A stretch of 64,000 nt of DNA from Sorex araneus (GCF_027595985.1 NC_073303.1:102327820-102391819), one strand, 5' to 3'. Shown: positions 31,765 to 44,479, numbered from the stretch's first letter. Notes: generated by a model from the letters alone, not told the origin. Numbers and translations: made by a program.

Positions 31765-32460
31765 CAAGTCTAAAATTAAGATGCCTGCAGGGCCGTACAT
31801 CCAGTTGATGTTAGCATGTTATGTTTCTTGTAGCTTTTCTGTGGTTGCAGGAAATCCTTTGTGTCCATGACTCCTTCTGCCTCAGTCTAGTCTCTGTCTT
31901 TGTCTTCTCTTGGCCTTCTTCCAGGTTTGTGCATGCAATGTCCAACTTCTCTCTTCTTAGAGAAACACCAACTTAAAAAATATCATTTTAGAACACACTC
32001 CAATTCAGTATAGCCTTACTTTAATTTAACTATATCTTCAAAACTTCTATCCCTAGGTATGATTACCCTCACAAGTTTTGGGCAGAGATGAATTTAAGGA
32101 AACACTCTATTTCATGCACCACATTACTTGAGTAGTGACAAAGTATTATACCCAGATCCATAAATTCAAGATAGATTTTGGTCAGTTTTAAATATTATGT
32201 TCTACTTTGTAAGCCTTATTCCTAGGCATCCTAAGGTTTTATTTCAAATATTTCTTAAGATAAAATATACTAGGCTCTGTAGATGGAATTGCAAATGTCA
32301 GAAACACTGGATTTGGCACAAGATCAACTTGAGTTCTTAGTTTATCTTGTACCCAATAGATAAACTTGATAAACTTAGTTCGGTTATCACCTAGTTGGAG
32401 CTTAAATTCTCTATCATATTCTAATTTAAAATAATTAAAAAAAAAAAAACAGGATTCTTG
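31765..32460. other. Unique DNA with a MIR relic
   Basis: No gene is recognised. A MIR-like stretch (plus) lies at about 32290-32420. Confidence 0.5.
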
Positions 32461-32462
32461 TA

Positions 32463-33345
32463 AAAAACTAAAAAACGCCGAGGGGGCGCGTGCACTCTCG
32501 GACTCTCCGGGTGGCTGTGCCTCACCGCCCGTGTTCGGTGCTCTGGAACAGCAGTGTGTGGACTGGATCGGGACGGCCGGTGGTCAAGGACAGGCGAAGG
32601 AAGAACGAGGACCAAGCTGGTTGCCGATTAGTTACCATTTATTCAATCTTCCATCTTTCTCATCTCCAGCACTCCCTGCTCAGGCCTCTCTCTGGATCTA
32701 CCGCTAAACTGCTGCCTCTCTCTGGCTTCTCTCTCTCCTCCTCCTTGTCTCTCCCACCTTGCCCTCTAGGCTACAACCAGCCAGGTAGCCAAATTAACAT
32801 AAGAAAGCCCTTCCTGAGGGCAGGGCACTCCAAAGCCCTTCCTCACTCTTAAGGTTTTTTTTCTTTTCCTTAGTCCAGGAACTTATTAACATCTTAATAC
32901 TAGTTATTTTTGTATGGACATAGCAAGGGATACATTGAGGCTTGCAAGGCAGCTCTCCTGGCAACATCTTGCCACAGACTCAGACCACAGCACTCAGGCC
33001 AGATTAATCATTCCTCACCCTAGCAGGGTCCAAATCACTGTTTGGATCATGACAGCATTTGTCCATGATCAAGCTCTTAACTTATAGTTAAGCATTAGGC
33101 ACTTTGGCCAGGCCCATCTCGATGCCAGGGTAGCACACAACTCCCCGCTTGCCCTGGGTCCTTCTTGTCCCACGTCGGGACCGTGCTTTGGGGGTGCTAG
33201 GAAGTAAGGGCAGCTGAGGCTTAGGTCAAGAGAACAGATGCCCTGGAGGAAAATATCATGTAGAGTCAAATGACTCCCAGGTTACAAAAGCATAACATTT
33301 GTTAAGTCTTCCTGTGTCCATACAAAAAGGACTTGCTCTGAATAA
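32463..33345 (-). mobile_element. Family T LTR-like element (copy 2)
   Basis: On the minus strand it reads from GTCCTTTTTGTATGGACACAG (33340) to a GC-rich end near 32463. An AATAAA lies about 175 bases before that end (TTTATT at 32638-32643 on the plus strand), and a purine-rich region precedes it. This order (long upstream part, polyadenylation signal, GC-rich end, about 880 bp, no ORF) is what I expect of a solo retroviral LTR. No internal retroviral genes adjoin it. Terminal TG/CA and the TSD could not be fixed. Confidence 0.6.
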
Positions 33346-33584
33346 ACTATGCAAAGGACTCAAGGAGAAGAGAAAAACATTATTTACAAGTCAACGGAAC
33401 ACTAAGAAAGAAGCTACAAATAAACAAAGAGGAATAGGAGCACTGTAATGGGAGTAACCCAATAAATCTAAACTACTGAGGCTATGTTATCCTACAGATT
33501 CTAAGTCCCAGGTATATGGACTTATATATACCTATATATAAGCAGGGAGCACCAGTTTTGAGGGCCTGAAGTCATGAGCTTCCT

Positions 33585-33955
33585 CTCTGGTACTGCCCCC
33601 ACCATGACACTTTTTGAAGAAATAGATGAAAAACTCCTGGTATTGGGGGAGAAGGCAGTTAGGATAGAGAAGAAACTGCTTTGTCAATGATAGCTGGAAA
33701 TAATTGCTATGAATAAGAACTGAATGCTGAAAGTAGATAAAGGAACAAGCATGGTATTTTCTCAGTACTGTATTGCAAACCATAACGCTCAAAAGAAGAG
33801 AGATGGGGTGGGGGAGAGAAACTGGGGACATTGGTGGTAGGGTGTTGGGAAATGTACACTGGTGGAAGGACGGGCATTGGAACATTTTATGACTGAAATA
33901 TGATCATAAACAGCTTTGTAACTGTGTATCTCATGTGATCCAATTAAAAAAAAAG
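33585..33955 (+). mobile_element. L1 with internal deletion, ORF2 joined to 3' UTR
   Basis: ACTTTTTGAAGAAATAGATG (ORF2, matching about 20585-20610 of the reference L1) passes straight into GGGGGAGAAGGCAGTTAGGA (3' UTR, matching about 21985). About 1.35 kb is therefore missing. The rest runs to a normal L1 tail (CCAATTAAAAAAAAAGG). Confidence 0.75.
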
Positions 33956-34239
33956 GTTTTTTTTTATGACATGGACAAACACTTTGGTTTGGTTTGTAAA
34001 TTTGACATAGAGACTAACCAAACACTTGTGAGGACACACAATAAATTAAGTGAAAACAGAACTAGTCTGGATGAAGTGATAGTGGTGGAATCATACTACC
34101 ACATCTGAACCACCCCTATAACCCTCATCTTTCTAGACAGCTCCAAAGGCAAATCTCAAAAATTTGAAGTCTTTTTAGTACATCTTGAACATTATTTTAT
34201 AAAAGAACATTATAGATTTAACAATTGCTAAATTTATAA

Positions 34240-34640
34240 TTAAAGGTGATGGGAAAAATATTTATCTAATACCCATCAGATAAAGGGTTAATATCCAGGA
34301 TATACAAGATACTAGTATAACTATACAAGAATAAAACCTCCAACTCCATCAAAAATGGGGAGAAGAAATGAACAGAAACTTCCTCAAAAAAAAAGATACA
34401 AATGGCCAAAAGATACATGAAAAAATGCTCTACATTGCTACTTATCAGGAAGATACAAATCAAAGCAATGAGATATTATCTTACAACACAGAATCTGACA
34501 CACATAAAAAAGAACAAGAACAGTCAATGCTGGTACGAATGTGGGGAGAATGGGGCTCTTTCATTGTTGGTGGGAATTTCAACTGGTCCAGTCTTTCTAG
34601 AAAACAGTATGGGCATTTCTCCATTCTGTTAATGTGATAT
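34240..34640 (+). mobile_element. L1 ORF2 C-terminal fragment, no tail
   Basis: Matches 21180-21560 of the reference L1 (ATACAAGAATAAAACCTCCAA-type text, ATACAAATGGCCAAAAG, GTTGGTGGGAATTTCAACTGG). It stops abruptly near 34640 without a 3' UTR or poly(A), so it is truncated at both ends. Confidence 0.8.
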
Positions 34641-35160
34641 CTTATTTAGGATGACTCTTGTTACAACCCTTACATTTCTGTAATAAACCCCATTTAATAA
34701 TGATGTATAATCCTCTTAACACACTGCTAAATTAAGTTTGCAGCAATCTGTTGAGAATTTTAAGGGCAGTGTTTTGTAAGTGGAATAAAAAATGAGTCTA
34801 ATTATATTGTAATACAATTAATATTTGTTGAGTGCTTTATTTTTTTCAGTTGTGGGCACCTTTATTTTATACTTCTAGCTTCCAGAATTATGATATATAG
34901 ATGAGTGTTCTTAAGGCAATGATATGTGATACTTTGTTGTAGTTGCCTAATGCCCTTTGTACTAATAATCTGTTGTATATTAGTAAGTTCTTATACAACA
35001 GATTATTAGTAGTTATCTTTCACAGGTATTGTATACCAAATCAATGATGCACCCAACTCTATGTACAAAATATGTCACCTAAGAAAACCTGCATGAAAAT
35101 ACTTTTATTAGTAAATGTGTAACTAGAAGACAGTTCAAATTGTAGCTTCTTTGTCAATAC
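34641..35160. other. Unique DNA with a perfect hairpin
   Basis: No gene is recognised. An inverted repeat lies at 34961-35010. Confidence 0.5.
34961..35010. repeat. Perfect 18-bp-arm inverted repeat
   Basis: ACTAATAATCTGTTGTAT (34961-34978) and ATACAACAGATTATTAGT (34993-35010) pair perfectly around a 14-base loop. Confidence 0.97.
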
Positions 35161-35164
35161 TTTT

Positions 35165-36370
35165 TGTTTTATTTATTTATTTATTTTTATTAAAGCATTG
35201 TGATTCACAAAGTTATTCACAAGTTGAGTGTTAGATATAGAATATTTCAGCACTAGTCCTATTCCTTCCACCAATGTTCCCTGGTTCCTTCCCATATCCA
35301 GGCCTATCCCTGCCTCCAGCCTACCCTCTTGATGGGAACCTTTTATAGTTTTGTTGTTAAAGTTTGGGTCTCTTCTATAAGACTAACACCCAAGAATAGT
35401 AGAAATAAGTACCAGGAGGTTGTCTCCATGGCTTGGAGGCTGGTCTCTCATTCTGGACAACTCAGGGAAGGGAACACCAAGTAAAATGTGGTCGGAGGTC
35501 AGGTGGGTGAAGGGTGATGCGTGCCGAATATAGACTAGAGACTGAACACAATGGCCACTCAACACCTTTATTGCAAACCACAGCACCTAATCAGAGAGAG
35601 AGAACAAAAGGGAATACCCTGCCATAGTGGCAGTGTGGGGTGGGGGGAGAAGGGACTGGGGAGGGTGGGAGGGATGTTGGGTTTACTGGTGGTGGAGAAT
35701 GGGCACTGGTGAAGGGATGGGTTATCGAACTTTGTATGGGGGAAACATGAGCACAAAAATGTATAAATCTGTAACTGTACCCTCACGTTGACTCACTAAT
35801 TAAAAATAAACTATTAAAAAAATTTTAAAAAGTTTGGGTCTCTTGATTTCAGTGTTGTTGACTCTGTGATTTGGGCATTTGGTTCTATCATTCTTTAACA
35901 ACACCTTTGTAACTTAATTCCTTGACCTGGCCCCCATTGCTTCGAATCTGTCTCATCTCCTCCCCTCAATTCCTTCTTTCCTTCTCTTCCTTATACTCTG
36001 AGGCCAAGATTGATCTGGACATCCCCCTTTGAAATCATTGCATCCCTTCATTCAGTTATTCTAAATTTCACACATAAGTGATATCATTCTGTGTTTATTC
36101 TTTATCTTCTGTCTTTGTTTAACATGATGCCTTCTGGTTCCATCTATCTTGCAGTGATTTCATTAGTTGCATGACTTTCTAACTAAAGAACTATAGTCTC
36201 GACTTTCCATTTATACAAATTATAATTTTTATCTAAACTTTAAGTAATATATATAAGTAACATGGCATATATTGTAATTTGGTTTATCTATTCATCCACT
36301 CTGCAATTTTTTCCACTACAACCTACCTTTCCCAGTTGCACAGGATTTTATATAGAATTTGCTATTTGCT
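35165..36370 (-). mobile_element. Old L1 3' region, split by a younger L1
   Basis: Decayed minus-strand L1 text flanks the insertion at 35375-35828. On the right it includes the GATATCATTCTGTGTTTATTC, CTTCTGGTTCCATCTATCTTG and GTTTATCTATTCATCC blocks. Confidence 0.6.
35375..35828 (+). mobile_element. L1 3' end, 454 bp, 16-bp TSD
   Basis: A 5'-truncated L1 with a G-rich 3' UTR (about 35630-35690) and an A-rich tail. TSD AAAGTTTGGGTCTCTT lies at 35359-35374 and 35829-35844. It is nested in an older L1. Confidence 0.93.
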
Positions 36371-37194
36371 TCAATATTAAATTCCAAGTTTTTCCCATTT
36401 TAAAATCCTTAGGCATCGTCAAGTATGAACTTACCTATAATTCCACAAGATTACCTTCAAACAATGTCAAAATTTTTATCAGCCTCAGTTCTGATGTTAG
36501 GCTGGATTTGAATCATAACACAAACACCTATGAATTCTTAGATATGTATATTTCACATTTTTATTCACCTCTTTTTTCCTTCTTGTTGACATTATAACAA
36601 TTGTATCTATTTAATAGCATTTTCAGGAGCATTAATTTTTTTAAATGAAAACAAGCTATTTAGAATCATGATTGGCACACACCAAACAATTAATGATAGC
36701 TTTTAGCATAATTATGCTATTTGGCAACAATCAATTTCTCTTTTCCAGGTGAAATTTAAGTCTATCCAGGGAGTGCTGTTAACTTACTGAGTTACATATT
36801 ACTGAATTATATAAGTTGTCTGTACCTATATTTGGAAAAAATACAATATAGAAGAATAGGGTAGGGGTTAGGAATAGGCAAAAAAATGATGCTGAAAATA
36901 ACTCTACCACTCTTTTTGCAATGGGAGATATGACACCGAGTTGTGAAGGCAAAGAATTTCAAAGATTTCTTCACTAGAATCAAGATGACATAGAATATGA
37001 ACAGATAGAGGTCTCATCATACAAGACAAAATTAGGTAAAGTAGGTTACCTTAGTATTTCTCATGGAAAATGTATGCATGCTAACTTAATTTTATTCATC
37101 TGCAAAATGAGACACAACTCTGAAAATGGTCATCTAAAGAAGTATTTAGTGTTTATGATAAATTTTATTATATCAAAAATAATTACATCTTAAT
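36371..37194. other. Unique DNA
   Basis: No gene is recognised. The 111-residue frame that overlaps 36262-36597 begins in antisense L1 and has no motif. Confidence 0.5.
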
Positions 37195-37565
37195 GTGGTG
37201 CCCTTTTGCTGGGACTTTTTTTTCTATTTCATTGATAATGAGTTTGTCCATGTATTTTGTTTTTCTCTATTCCACAAATGAGTGAAGTCACCTGGTATTT
37301 GTTCTTCTTCCTCTGATGTATTTCGCTAAAATTGATACCCTCTAGTTCTATTCATGTAGAATTGAATTGAAAGAGTTCATATTTTTAAGCTACTCATTTG
37401 TCATTAGACATTTGAGCTATTCCCATAACCACTCATTGTACTAAGTACTGCAATGAACATAGGTGTGCATATATCTTTTTAAATGAATGATTCTGTGCTT
37501 TCAATATTGATGCCATAAGTGGAATTTCTGAGTCACTCATGGAAGCTCTATTCTTAAAGTTTTAT
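37195..37565 (-). mobile_element. Old L1 ORF2/3' fragment
   Basis: Minus-strand L1 text is visible: ATTCCACAAATGAGTGAAGTC, ATACCCTCTAGTTCTATTC, and CTGCAATGAACATAGGTGTGC. Confidence 0.7.
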
Positions 37566-37879
37566 GTTTAGGCATAAACTTCTTTTAAGGATTCCTTAAA
37601 ATAGAATATTAAAGTAGACCTTATAGAGGATATAGCATTTATGTTTTTTCCTAAAAAATTATTGGGTACTTTTTTATTCATATGGTTAAAAGTAAACATT
37701 TTGAACCTAATAAATGAATAGATAAAATAAATAAAAATCAAATGGCTTGTTAGGCGAATTAGAGCCATTTCTGTCTCCTAATAGAACCATTTGTGCCATC
37801 TGTCATCTATCAGTTGACTTAATCTTTTATAAGGAAGGAATCTATTTAGAGGTAATGATCATCAAGAAAATCTTTTCTG

Positions 37880-38060
37880 CTGGGGAAATAATACAATGGA
37901 TATTGTATCAATGCACTTGCCTTGAAAGCATTGACTCTGGTTTGAACCCTAAACTGCATAAGGCCTCCTGGCTACTACCAGGGATCACAGAGCCAGGGAT
38001 CATTACAAAGCATAGATCCAGAAACAGCACCTGAGAACCATCTGGTATAGCACTGACTTG
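37880..38060 (+). mobile_element. Old SINE-A
   Basis: GCACTTGCCTTGAAAGCATTG, GGTTTGAACCC and GGGATCACAGAGCCAGGGATC fit SINE-A at low identity. Confidence 0.65.
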
Positions 38061-38084
38061 TCCCCCAAAGGTAGACGTTTGGGG

Positions 38085-38245
38085 GTGCTGGAGAAATTGC
38101 ACAGGGGTTAAAGTGCTTGTCTTGAAGGCAACTGACCCTGATTATGTCCCAGACACTTTCCCGAGCAATGCCAGGGAAACAGAGGAAGGAATACCCGTGA
38201 AAACTTCCAGCTACGACTCAGTGTCCTTCCCCCCAAAAAAACCTT
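38085..38245 (+). mobile_element. Old SINE-A, tandem neighbour
   Basis: GGTGCTGGAGAAATTGCACAG starts a second decayed SINE-A that lies about 25 bases after the previous one in the same orientation. Confidence 0.6.
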
Positions 38246-38876
38246 TTCTCAATTCTTATAAAGAGCTTTTGTCCTAATAAAATAAAAGACAATGTTATTA
38301 TTCAAAGAGTCATTTTTCTATGTGTGAGTAAGTTTTTTTCCACCCTCTCTCCTTCTATATCTTTCTTCTTCCAGCTCCATCTTGTCCCCAGTCGTAGGTT
38401 CATTCCATAGAAGAAGTAGCAGGTCCCTCTATCCTGGGTTAGCGACAAAGATAATCTTTAGGATACTGTATATGTTTGTAATTCAGAATACCTTAAAATC
38501 AGCTTTTCCTGAACTCAGAGGAAGCATTGCTCTTCCCAGCTCTGGGAGATAAAGACTTTCTTTGGTAACTTATTCTCTTGTGAACAGAGGAACAAATCAC
38601 ATCAAGTCTGTCCAATGATTTATCTGTTTCCTACTTCTTCATTTCACAAATCTGCAATGCCTGTAACCCCAAATGCCAACACAGAAACAAAAGGTTGAAA
38701 ATGAGTTGTGAAATATGTTTTAGGAGTATTGGATGGCAGGAAAAATATTTAGTTATTATTCTATCCAAACAATTATGTATGACATTATTACTGATAATAA
38801 TAGAAGTCAAAGAAATGCCTCTTCGAATATAAGACTTATGGATGGCCCAATAAAAGAGTATAAAAAATGAGAATGA

Positions 38877-39035
38877 GGGGACAGAGTGATAGTACGGTGT
38901 GTAGGGCATTTGTCCAGATTCTATTCCCAACATCCCATATTATTCCCAAGCTTGGCTAGGAGTAATTCCTGATTAACCTTTGAGCATCGCTGGGTGTGAT
39001 CCAAAATGGCAAAAGGGGAAAAAAAAAGAATAAGA
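38877..39035 (+). mobile_element. SINE-A, internally shortened
   Basis: GGGGACAGAGTGATAGTACGG head and the CTTTGAGCATCGCTGGGTGTG end are clear. About 25 bases around the anticodon arm and B box are missing or rearranged. Confidence 0.75.
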
Positions 39036-41164
39036 CTGAGAGGATAGAGATAAGATATAGGGTGATTAGGCATCTGTTAGAAAATTAGAGAAGTTAGAAA
39101 AATTTCTAGAATCACTATCCTTTTTTAGAGAATAAAAGGTGAGTGATTGCCAATGCAAGTAAACCAATGGTTATATATTCTGCAACAATTATACGTTATT
39201 CTTATTCCTACACTTGGTCCAGATTTGGGAGGGATTTTCTCCTTGAAAAGTCTCATTCCCATCTTTGTGGAAGCAATGCCAGCCTTTGTCTCTTGGTTCT
39301 AGTGAGCCCCTGGCTCCCTCTGCATTTATTTGTTTTTTCCTCCTTTGCTGTCCACATGGCATTTTTCCTTTACTTACAAGAGTCCTAAAGACCTGAAACA
39401 GCAGCAAGCTGATTAAAAATTAATAAGCGCCTCAGAGGGAAAGTACCAAGAGGTGTTTGGTTCTGTGATCGGCAATCTTTTGAGGTTCTTTAAATACCCA
39501 ATTATTTTCAGGACACCTGCAGAACAGAAACCACAGGACATGGGAAATAGGTTTTCAGGCCGGAGGGAATATATTTTTGAGCAAAATTCTTTTAAGTTGG
39601 AGAAAAGAAGAACTATGTTTACAGTATCACTCTTCATTGCACTTACCCACCTCCAATATCTCCACCTATACATTTTTTTCTTTCTATAGTTTCAAGTGAC
39701 TGCCCCCACAGGATTGATGGGAATTCATCTTTAGTATAAACCTCATCACTCTACCGAGGCTTTTCATTTGCCTAGGAGGTAACAATCTATGTTGGAAACA
39801 AAACAAAGAGCAGGGAGTGAATTAAAACCAGGCCTGGTTATGCTTGTTGATATATCAAATCTCAGCTCCACTAGGAAGAACATTTAAACCTGCTATGTTG
39901 ATAAATTAAGATGCACAGGTTTAGTTAGTGCCCTGTGTTTCTTTAATGAGAAAAAAATGCTTCCTTAAATTCATGACTAATGAATAAACCAAACCATAAA
40001 ATATCCCCTTAATACTGCAGCAATGAATCTATAGAAAATGTTTTTGTTTGTTTGTTTGTTTGTTTTTGCCATGTTCATTTTGCCTTTTCTAAAACTTACA
40101 TTGTGCTAGTAAAATATTTATGGGTTATACTCCAGAAACAGTATTTATGGTGCCCAAAGGGAAAGATTATATCTGATGACCACATTTTCACTTAGCCACG
40201 GGAAGACACAAACTGCTTCTGAATTACAGATGTGGAAACAAATCAGTCAGGGTGAAAATGATTTGTTTAGCTATAGACAAGGTTGTCAGAAAGCTGTGCT
40301 ATGTAATATGATTCATAAGAAAATCTGTGTTATCATTTCCTTCCAACAAGTTGTCAAAAATAAGCAAGCTGAGAGGGCCTATGCAACAAAAGCAGGTAAG
40401 ATAAAACAAAGAGTGGGTTGATTTTAAATGTAGTGTTAATGGAATACTGAATTATTAGCAATGCAGGAAAAAACTTAAATTTTGATATCTAGAAGAGTCA
40501 ATTGGACTATGACTTTTTATTATGTGTGTGTTATTTTTCAATCAAAGCTAATGTTTCTTTCTACCACTTACTATTAACCTTAAACAGGCAGAAAGCGCAG
40601 CAAATTCGAATTATTTTTCCAGAATTGTCTGTAGGTTTTACCAGTGTTACTGTAAATCACTTAGCTCTCTGAAATGAGTCTTTTGCATTCTGTTCTGATG
40701 CAAGAAAAAAAAAAGATTATGTACACAATGGTTTTACATGCTACAATTATAAATTGGATGGTGAAATTACATAGAGGATCAAAGCTTGAAAATAAGGAAA
40801 ATTAACTACAAAATAATATCCCACTTAACATTTATTGACCATTTATCTAGAGCTTTTGTAAGGAAAAATTACTTGGAACTCTAGTTGGTTATAATTTATA
40901 TGACTCATATTTCTTTTTCCCTTACTTTTTTTTGCTGGAAACAGATTTTATTTGTTTATTTTGTTTATTGTTTTATGTGTTTATTTTCTTTTTCTTTATA
41001 AAATGGAATTTGAGAAGATTAATCATAGTATATCTTCCCTTAGGAACCAAAATAAATCAAGTGCATTAGTTGAATAGAGATAGCCAAAATATACTAATAC
41101 ATCAGTCTATTGCTTTAAAAGTGTTGGAGATTCTCTGTTGCATGCAAATACAGTTGGAATACTT
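39036..41164. other. Longest repeat-poor stretch
   Basis: No gene, SINE or L1 is recognised. A short (GTTT)n lies at 40047-40066. Reading frames here (39143-39388, 39453-39689, 40176-40421) show no family motif. If a conserved non-coding element exists in this window, this is a likely place, but sequence alone does not show it. Confidence 0.5.
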
Positions 41165-42600
41165 TCAACCTAGTTCTTAAGGACCTGCAGTTTGTCCCCA
41201 AACAACATGATAGAAAAGACAGGAAGTTAGGGGGTATGGTGCTGCCAACAGGTCAACCTGTACCTGCAGGGCAAGTGCATCAGCAACCTGATGGTGCCTT
41301 CAGGCTTCCTGACACCCCAAAATTGCCACTGTGCCTTTGGCCAGACCTCAAAGACTTGGGACCAAGTTTACCAAGAAATTAAATGGCCAAAAGTTAGGTA
41401 CATGGTAGCCATGCCCACAAACCACCTCTGGCTCAGCTACACAAGCTCATTTATTGGCTTTATTTCAGAGACCCATAGATAAATCTCAAAGGAGACCAAA
41501 AGCCACAGTTAATCTCGGACCCGTGCATGGCTGAAAAGACAGGGGTAAATCAGATGGGGGCAGGTTGGCCTTTGCCTGCCCAAGAGAAGCCCCAGCAGCC
41601 ACTTGCTTCCACAATCCAAAATCACCACCATACCCCAGGCCTAACTCCACCATCTCAGGACAGACCTCACCAAGATATAGTCTGCTGAAAATTTGGTGGG
41701 TTTTGTGGGTATGTGGGTTTTGTGACTGAAATCTCCAGGCTTTCACGAAGTTGGGGTGGGATACTTTCCTCCACTTCCCAATACACATGGAAGCACTGGC
41801 AGCCACCCCCACGAACTAACTCTAGAAGCAGCCTGTAAATTCTATTACTGGCCTTGCTTTAGAGACCCATAAATAAATCTTAAACGGGATCAAAAGCCAG
41901 AGACACAGCAGCAAGTCCAGGAAGTCACCACAGAACCAAAGATCTCTCCTGGCCCCATACCAAGCCAATTTCACCAGGGCACCCCAGGTGGAGCAGGTGC
42001 AGTCTCCCTGCCTCCTCTAGATAGAATCCCGGTGACCAAGAGCTTCCACAAGCAAGGCTCAGGTATTTGGGTTATAGGACAAAATCTCCATGCCCCATGG
42101 CGGCAGAGGCGCTGCTCCCTGCCCGCTCCTCGGCCTGGCTGTCACACCCAGAATGTGTCTCCTGTTGCTATCTTAGCACACCAACAGCCCTGGTCCAGAG
42201 ATGCCCGATTGAACCCCAAAATGGATCAGTGCCCTGCAGAAATGTCTCTGAGACCCAACTATTTACAATCTAGGACTCCAGAAGCACGAGGCTGTGGCAT
42301 CCAAGATATTCAAAATGAGCACTGGACAATAAATAATCTAGCATCTGCCCCTGGTGGGCAGGCTTGAATGGTAGTGGTAAAATTCGAGCAAAATATAATG
42401 CCCACAAGTAGAGAGAAAGTATTGGGAAAATTGCCTGCCATGGAGGCAGGGTGGGGATTGCGATGGTTGGGGGGAATATACTAGGGACACTGGTGGTGGT
42501 GGAAAGTGTGCACTGGTGGAGGGATGGATATTCGATCATTGTATGGTTGAATCTCAAAAATGAAAACTTTGCAACTATCTCATGGTGATTATTATTATAT
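41165..42600 (+). mobile_element. Family N composite element with L1 tail (copy 1)
   Basis: About 1.2 kb of GC-richer, non-coding DNA with two related units about 400 bases apart. Each includes GAGACCCATARATAAATCT followed by an AAAGCCA block (41466 and 41865). It is followed from about 42388 by a standard L1 3' end (ATAATGCCCACAAGTAGAGAG ... GTGCACTGGTGGAGGGATGG ... CTCATGGTGATT). It ends in an (AT)-rich tract instead of plain poly(A). Family membership is shown by the copy at 50805. Confidence 0.65.
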
Positions 42601-43105
42601 ATATACATATATATACATATATAAAGTGACGTGGAGTTCATGCCCAATTCAATCAGCTTAATCAATGGCTGAATAAATAGCAGTACTCCTACATTAAAAC
42701 AACAACAACAAAAACACAGGAAGTCTTAGTAGTTTGCATGTTGATTCCAATATTGGTCAGTTGAATCAATTTAACAAGATACTAAGCTTTTTCTTTTAAT
42801 TTTCTAGGTGAAAATAGGGCACAAAATCTTTGCAAGGCATATGCTATTATTTATCCAAGTGGATTTCTAATTGGGACATCAGTTTGAGAGCCTAGATTCA
42901 CCTAAGTTCCCACCATTCTTGTGATTGGATCCAATTCTTATTTATCTTTCTAGGTTAGCAGAGAGCCCTATTATTTTCCTATTTGGAAGGTTCCGAGATC
43001 CTACCACATTTTTTTGCATACAAAATTATTAAATTGTGTACCTGACTTCTAAGTCCTATCTCATCCTTAAACTCTTCTGCTCTTTGCTTTAAATTAATAA
43101 CCCCT
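42601..43105. other. Unique DNA
   Basis: No feature recognised beyond an AACAAC short repeat at 42699-42712. Confidence 0.5.
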
Positions 43106-43125
43106 GGTGCTTTTTAATTGTTTTA

Positions 43126-43307
43126 TTTTATTTTATTGTTTTGCTTTTTGGTTCACACCTGGCAATACACAGGGGCTACTCCTGGCTCTGCACTCAGGAA
43201 TCACTCCTGGCGGTGCTCAGGGGACCATATGGGATGCTAGGAATCAAACCTGGGTCGCCCGCGTGCAAGGCAAATGCCCTACCCGCTGTGCTATTGCTCC
43301 AGCCCCA
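43126..43307 (-). mobile_element. SINE-A with 12-bp TSD
   Basis: Near-consensus minus-strand SINE-A. TSD TTAATTGTTTTA lies at 43114-43125 and 43308-43319. Confidence 0.95.
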
Positions 43308-43847
43308 TTAATTGTTTTAATTTTTTAACATGTGTCCTTTACAGCCTTCTAGAATCAGAGCAGAATTTAAATAAAAAAGAAGGTGACTAAGAGTGCAGAT
43401 CTATCCTCAGAATATTGGTTTCTATACTTTTTGGTATAGGCCATTTTAGCTGATGTGAGATGATATTTCACTGGTGTTTTGATTTGCATTTCCCTAGTAT
43501 ATAAGATAGTCATTTCGGAGAGTGAGTGCATGATGTACCAAAGTAAAACTGGATAAAAAGGATACTTTAGCTCAAGTTAAAGAAAGCACAGAGAGCAAAT
43601 TCAACTTGAGGTAAGAGATTAATGACATGATTAATATGAGACTCCTCATAGAAACTAGGAAGAGTCCTCTGGGAGCAAGAATGAATAAGCAAGTGAAGAC
43701 ATGTAAAGAAGTCAGGGGACCAAGAGGGAAGGATAAATGAGCCTTTATTTTATGTTGAAGCCATTGTTGACACTTTATTTGAGAAGACCATTATGAAAGA
43801 TTTAGCAATTGGCTAGGGAATTTTAATACTGTCAGAGAGATTGTGGG

Positions 43848-44025
43848 CTGAAGATATAGTACAAGGTACAAGGACTTGCCACACTCTACTTTCTTCAATT
43901 CCCTGCACCATTTATGCACCCCGCCAGCACTCTTAGGGCTAATCCCTGAGCACAGAGCCCGAAGTAAGCCCCGAGTACCACTAGGTATAGTCCAGCCCCT
44001 TTTCTGACACTCAAAAAAAAAAAAA
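43848..44025 (+). mobile_element. Old SINE-A
   Basis: GGGCTGAAGATATAGTACAAGG, then AATCCCTGAGCACAGAGCCCG, and a poly(A) at 44015-44026. Confidence 0.7.
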
Positions 44026-44479
44026 ACTTCAGTGAGATTGAATTCTAAAAGGTTAATGATCAGAGGGATTAGTACTTGCTATGACCCCACCAGTAAAGGT
44101 ATACACTAAATGGAAGAATATGGTTGTTTATCCAGAATGTGTATTAAAGCTAGAGAGGTGCTTATATAAGATACCTGTGACACCAAAAGAGAAAATTATT
44201 TTTCCAGGTTCACACAGCTATTTAACTGCAAATCTAAGTTCTGATATTGATTTGGAGGCTGCAGGTTCCTTATTCTTCCTGGACTATAGCACAGAGCTGT
44301 TCCCATTCCCTTATACATTATTTCCCAGAAGACATCAATAAATAACACCAGGGGCCAGATGTTTCTGATTATAGACGATTTACATACACTAGAGGAGGAT
44401 TTTATTTGTCTGTTATCCCTTTTGGATGGGGTGGCTTCCCTGATTTATTGTTTTCTTAACACAGTATTGAAAAAGGGAC

